From positions 4,891,001 to 4,955,000 of the forward strand of contig NZ_CP030265.1 in assembly GCF_008843145.1 (NCBI RefSeq): 64,000 nucleotides of DNA. The letters are read 5' to 3'. The translations under genes were made by a program, and so were the position numbers. This DNA comes from Skermanella pratensis. Its GTDB lineage: Bacteria; Pseudomonadota; Alphaproteobacteria; Azospirillales; Azospirillaceae. The notes beneath the pieces were generated by a model that was not told the origin of the DNA, searched no databases, and saw only the letters and a list, made by a program, of their open reading frames with translations. This document shows positions 61,478 to 64,000 of the stretch, piece after piece (the stretch's first letter is position 1; each line of letters opens with the position of its first letter).

Positions 61478-62640
61478 GCTGCGGTCCTCAAAGCAATCTT
61501 GCGGATAAAGGGTCCAATTTCACGCAACGGCAGGACGGCGCTGCACAGGCCCGCCGTGGATACCGCGCCGGGCATGCCCCAGACCACGCTGGACGGCTCG
61601 TCCTGGGCGATCACCAAGCCTCCCGCCGCCACCAGTTCGGTGCAGCCGCGCATGCCGTCCTGGCCCATTCCGGTCAGGATGATGGCGAAGGCGCGGCGCC
61701 CGTAGATCTTGGCGATGGTGCGCATCATCGGGTCGACCGCCGGACGGCAGAAATTCTCCGGCGGGTCCTTGTTGACCGACAGCACCGTCCCGGTTCCCCG
61801 GGTGGCCAGGGTCATGTGGAAGTCACCCGGCGCCAGGTAGATGCGGCCGCCGACCAGCGGCTCGCCGTCCTTGGCCTCGGCGCAGGCGATGCCGCACTGG
61901 CGGGTGATGTGCTCGGCCAGGATGGTGGTGAAGGTGGCCGGCATGTGCTGGGTGATCAGGATCGGCTGGCGGATGCCGCCCTTCAGATGGGACAGGACCT
62001 CGAACAGGGCCTGCGGCCCGCCGGTCGAGCTGCCGATCGCGATGATGTCCGGCGGCGGGACGATCGTCGGCATCGGCCGGAGCACCACGGCGGCGGGGTC
62101 CATCGACCGGGGCCGCGGCAGCGGGGCGAGGGGAGCCGTCAGCCGCTCGTTGCGCAGGCTCAGGCGGTTGCGCGACCCGGCGCGCCGGGCCGAGGCGGCC
62201 AGCGCCTTGACCTTGCTGACCAGCTCCCGCTTGAAGCTGTCGGCCGCCCCCAGCTCGCGGGTCGAGGACGGCTTGGTGACGTAGTCGGCGGCCCCGGACT
62301 GGAGGGCCTTCATGCTGACCTCGGCCCCCCGCAGCGTCAGCGTGGAGGCCATGATGATCTTCACCGCCGGATCGATCGCGACCAGCTTGGGGATCGCGGT
62401 CAGCCCGTCCATCACTGGCATCTCGATGTCGAGGACGATCACATCGATGCTCTGGCGGGTCAGGGCGTTGATCGCCATCTGGCCGTCGCCGACCGAAGCG
62501 ACGACCCGCAGTTCGGGATCGCCCTCCAAAGCGCGGGACAGCAGGCCGCGGATCACGGCGCTGTCGTCGACCACCATCACCCGATGGGGGTCGTCCGCGA
62601 CCGCTGCGGCACCAGCGGGTTTGCCCGGAAAATCGCTCAT
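61474..62640 (-). CDS. cheB: CheB, chemoreceptor methylesterase/deamidase
   Basis: 388 residues. N-terminal receiver (Asp25/26 in VMVVDDSAVIRGLL, phosphoacceptor Asp71 in VIVLDIEMPVMDG) joined by a linker to the esterase domain: IIAIGSSTGGPQALFEVLSH (catalytic Ser), ILITQHMPATFTTILAEHIT (His) and GMGQDGMRGCTELVAAGG (Asp). Together with CheR it sets adaptation. 14 nt after cheY. Confidence 0.96.
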   Translation of the reverse strand: MSDFPGKPAGAAAVADDPHRVMVVDDSAVIRGLLSRALEGDPELRVVASVGDGQMAINALTRQSIDVIVLDIEMPVMDGLTAIPKLVAIDPAVKIIMASTLTLRGAEVSMKALQSGAADYVTKPSSTRELGAADSFKRELVSKVKALAASARRAGSRNRLSLRNERLTAPLAPLPRPRSMDPAAVVLRPMPTIVPPPDIIAIGSSTGGPQALFEVLSHLKGGIRQPILITQHMPATFTTILAEHITRQCGIACAEAKDGEPLVGGRIYLAPGDFHMTLATRGTGTVLSVNKDPPENFCRPAVDPMMRTIAKIYGRRAFAIILTGMGQDGMRGCTELVAAGGLVIAQDEPSSVVWGMPGAVSTAGLCSAVLPLREIGPFIRKIALRTAA

Positions 62641-62653
62641 GCTCCTCCGGGCC

Positions 62654-63019
62654 TCAGATCAGGCCGACCTGGGCGAACTTGGTCTGGATGATGTCGCTGT
62701 CGAAAGGCTTCATGATGTATTCGTTGGCCCCGGCGCTCAACGCCTCCTGGATGTGGGCCAAGTCGTTCTCGGTCGTGCAGAACACCACCTTCGGGGCGTC
62801 GCCGCCCGACATCTTGCGCAGCCGCCGCAGGAACTCGATGCCGGTCATGACCGGCATGTTCCAGTCCAGCAGGATCGCGTTCGGCATCTCCCTGGCGCAG
62901 GCTTCCATCGCCTGGCGCCCGTCCTCGGCCTCCGAGCAGGTGAAATGCAGTTCCTCAAGGATCTTCCGGGCCACCTTGCGGACAACGCGGCTGTCATCGA
63001 CGACAAGACAGGATTTCAT
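62654..63019 (-). CDS. cheY: CheY, chemotaxis response regulator
   Basis: 121 residues from ATG 63019; the frame is open to 63097 but MKSCLVVDDSRVVRKVARKI is the family N-terminus. Asp8, Asp9, phosphoacceptor Asp52 (ILLDWNMPVMTG) and Lys104 (EYIMKPFDSD) are all present. CheY-P binds FliM (encoded at 4687) and is dephosphorylated by CheZ (2520). 97 nt after cheW. Confidence 0.95.
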   Translation of the reverse strand: MKSCLVVDDSRVVRKVARKILEELHFTCSEAEDGRQAMEACAREMPNAILLDWNMPVMTGIEFLRRLRKMSGGDAPKVVFCTTENDLAHIQEALSAGANEYIMKPFDSDIIQTKFAQVGLI

Positions 63020-63116
63020 TAGGGAGACCTCGGCTATGGCGCTTGTTTCCGGGGCGTGGGGCGGGGCCGGGGCGGCGGACGGATCGGCGAACCGCACACC
63101 GCCCGGTCCCGGCCGC

Positions 63117-63608
63117 CTACACCGCCTCCAGATTGGCGAAGTTCAGCAGCCGGGACACGTCCAGCACCACCAGCAGCGTCCCGTTCAGGCGATAGATGCC
63201 GGTGGACAGTTCGCGCCAGCGGACATCGAGCGTCGACGGGTTGCGTTCGAAATCGTCGGAGGACAGGCTCAGCACCTCGCCGACGCCGTCCACCATCAGG
63301 CTGTAAAGCTCGCCGCGCAGGTCGACGACGATGCTCATGCCCGGCTTTTCCTTGGGCCGGGCCGGCAGGCCGAGACGCAGCCGGACGTCGATCGCCGTGA
63401 CGATCCGTCCGCGCAGGTTCAGCGAACCGGCGACCTCGGGCGGCGCCAGCGGGATGCGGGTGATGCGCTGGTGTCCGAGAACGTCCTGGACCTGGAGCAC
63501 GGGGATCCCGAACAGCTGGTCCGCGATCATCATGGTCACGAAGTCTTCGTTCGCATTGACCGAGAAGTCGTCGTACTTGGTCTTCTTGGCCGGCAGGTTG
63601 GCACTCAT
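63117..63608 (-). CDS. cheW: CheW, chemotaxis coupling protein
   Basis: 163 residues. CheW couples CheA to receptors. The family core is LFGIPVLQVQDVLGHQRITR, PLAPPEVAGSLNLRGRIVTA and IDVRLRLGLPARPKEKPGMS, then VDGVGEVLSLSSDDFERNPS. The start overlaps the cheA stop by 4 nt. Confidence 0.96.
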   Translation of the reverse strand: MSANLPAKKTKYDDFSVNANEDFVTMMIADQLFGIPVLQVQDVLGHQRITRIPLAPPEVAGSLNLRGRIVTAIDVRLRLGLPARPKEKPGMSIVVDLRGELYSLMVDGVGEVLSLSSDDFERNPSTLDVRWRELSTGIYRLNGTLLVVLDVSRLLNFANLEAV

Positions 63609-64000
63609 GCGGCACCTTTGGTCTCGGAGAGGGTCTGCGACAGGGTGAACAGCAGGGCGTCACGGTCGAACTTCGCCACATAGTCGGTGAAGCCGGCCTG
63701 ACGGCCGCGGTCCAGGTCGCGCGGCGACGCGTGGCTGCTGAGCGCCACCAGGGGGGTCGTGTTCCAGCGGGTGTCCTTGCGGATCGCCTGGGCGAACTCG
63801 AACCCGCTCATGCCGGGCATCTCGATGTCGCTGACGATGACGTCGAAGTTCTCGCCCGCCTCGCACAGGTTCAGGGCCTCGTCGGCGCTCTCCACCGTGG
63901 TCACCTGGTAGCCCGCCACCGTCAGCAGCGGGGTCAGCAGGTTGCGGAAGAACGGGCTGTCGTCGACCAGCAGCACCTTGTGGGCCTTCTCCTCCTCATA
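63605..64000 (-). CDS. cheA: CheA hybrid histidine kinase, C-terminal receiver (partial)
   Basis: Only the last about 131 codons are in the window, open to the right edge. They encode a receiver: VLLVDDSPFFRNLLTPLLTV, the phosphoacceptor Asp in DVIVSDIEMPGMSGFEFAQA, and VAKFDRD where a Lys is expected near the end. The lead-in YEEEKAHK without a start shows it continues upstream. A receiver fused to CheA at the head of cheW-cheY-cheB-cheR is the alphaproteobacterial arrangement. The stop overlaps the cheW start by 4 nt. Confidence 0.87.
   Translation of the reverse strand, partial: YEEEKAHKVLLVDDSPFFRNLLTPLLTVAGYQVTTVESADEALNLCEAGENFDVIVSDIEMPGMSGFEFAQAIRKDTRWNTTPLVALSSHASPRDLDRGRQAGFTDYVAKFDRDALLFTLSQTLSETKGAA

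Overview
The window is high-GC alphaproteobacterial DNA. It is almost entirely a flagellar, chemotaxis and cell-cycle locus. The combination of fliX, flbD, flbT, flaF, sciP, ctrA, motE, a DUF6468-type protein, a TAXI-TRAP transporter and an alphaproteobacterial DksA points to Rhodospirillales/Azospirillales, for example an Azospirillum- or Skermanella-like organism. That placement is inference; there is no rRNA or tRNA in the window to confirm it.

Layout. (1) 1-6364, minus strand: fliL-fliM-DUF6468 gene-motE-cheZ-large TPR protein (runs off the left edge). (2) 6365-6761: shared divergent regulatory region. (3) 6762-10153, plus: flgF-flgG-flgA-flgH, ending in a terminator. (4) 10326-18627: a non-flagellar insert with a 26-residue membrane ORF, a decayed Gfo/Idh/MocA oxidoreductase, egtD, a GNAT gene, a TAXI-TRAP pair, nadE, a secreted protein and dksA. 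(5) fliX (minus) divergent from flgI-flgJ-like-flgN-like (plus), then fliK-flgD-flgE. (6) 25.7-45.6 kb: flagellin, its regulators and its modification: flbT, a TPR-glycosyltransferase, a TPR-methyltransferase, a DUF1217 gene, flaF, fliC, a glycosyltransferase, flgL, flgK, a second TPR-glycosyltransferase, a second flbT-like gene, a third TPR-glycosyltransferase, a sugar epimerase and a nucleotide-sugar dehydrogenase. (7) sciP, then fliF-fliG-fliH-fliN-flbD-flhA-flhF-flhG-like-FliK-like (plus). (8) fliI-fliJ (minus) divergent from ctrA (plus). (9) cheA(partial)-cheW-cheY-cheB-cheR (minus).

Regulation is readable. Six sigma-54 type -24/-12 elements (GG-N10-GC) precede fliL, flgF, flgI, fliK, flgK and fliF. 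Five of the six regions carry a recurring 7-5-7 palindrome of the form CCGGCA-N5-TGCCGG, the sixth (fliL) sharing the flgF copies; it is a good candidate for the FlbD enhancer site. flbD itself and its partner fliX are in the window. TTAA-N7-TTAA CtrA-type boxes lie upstream of fliX and flbT, with near-matches upstream of fliF and ctrA. The window therefore seems to hold most of a Caulobacter-like CtrA > FliX/FlbD > sigma-54 cascade together with its targets.

Two structural surprises. First, two TPR-glycosyltransferase genes share a C-terminal block of about 1.3 kb that is nearly identical at DNA level while their TPR halves differ; the blocks are direct repeats 10.8 kb apart flanking fliC, flaF, flgL and flgK. 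Second, five genes (flgI, the nucleotide-sugar dehydrogenase, flhF, the FliK-like gene and fliI) are broken by reading-frame shifts, each consistent with loss of a single G or C in a GC-rich run, which suggests sequencing error more than real decay. No CRISPR array, tRNA, rRNA, complete IS element or phage was seen.
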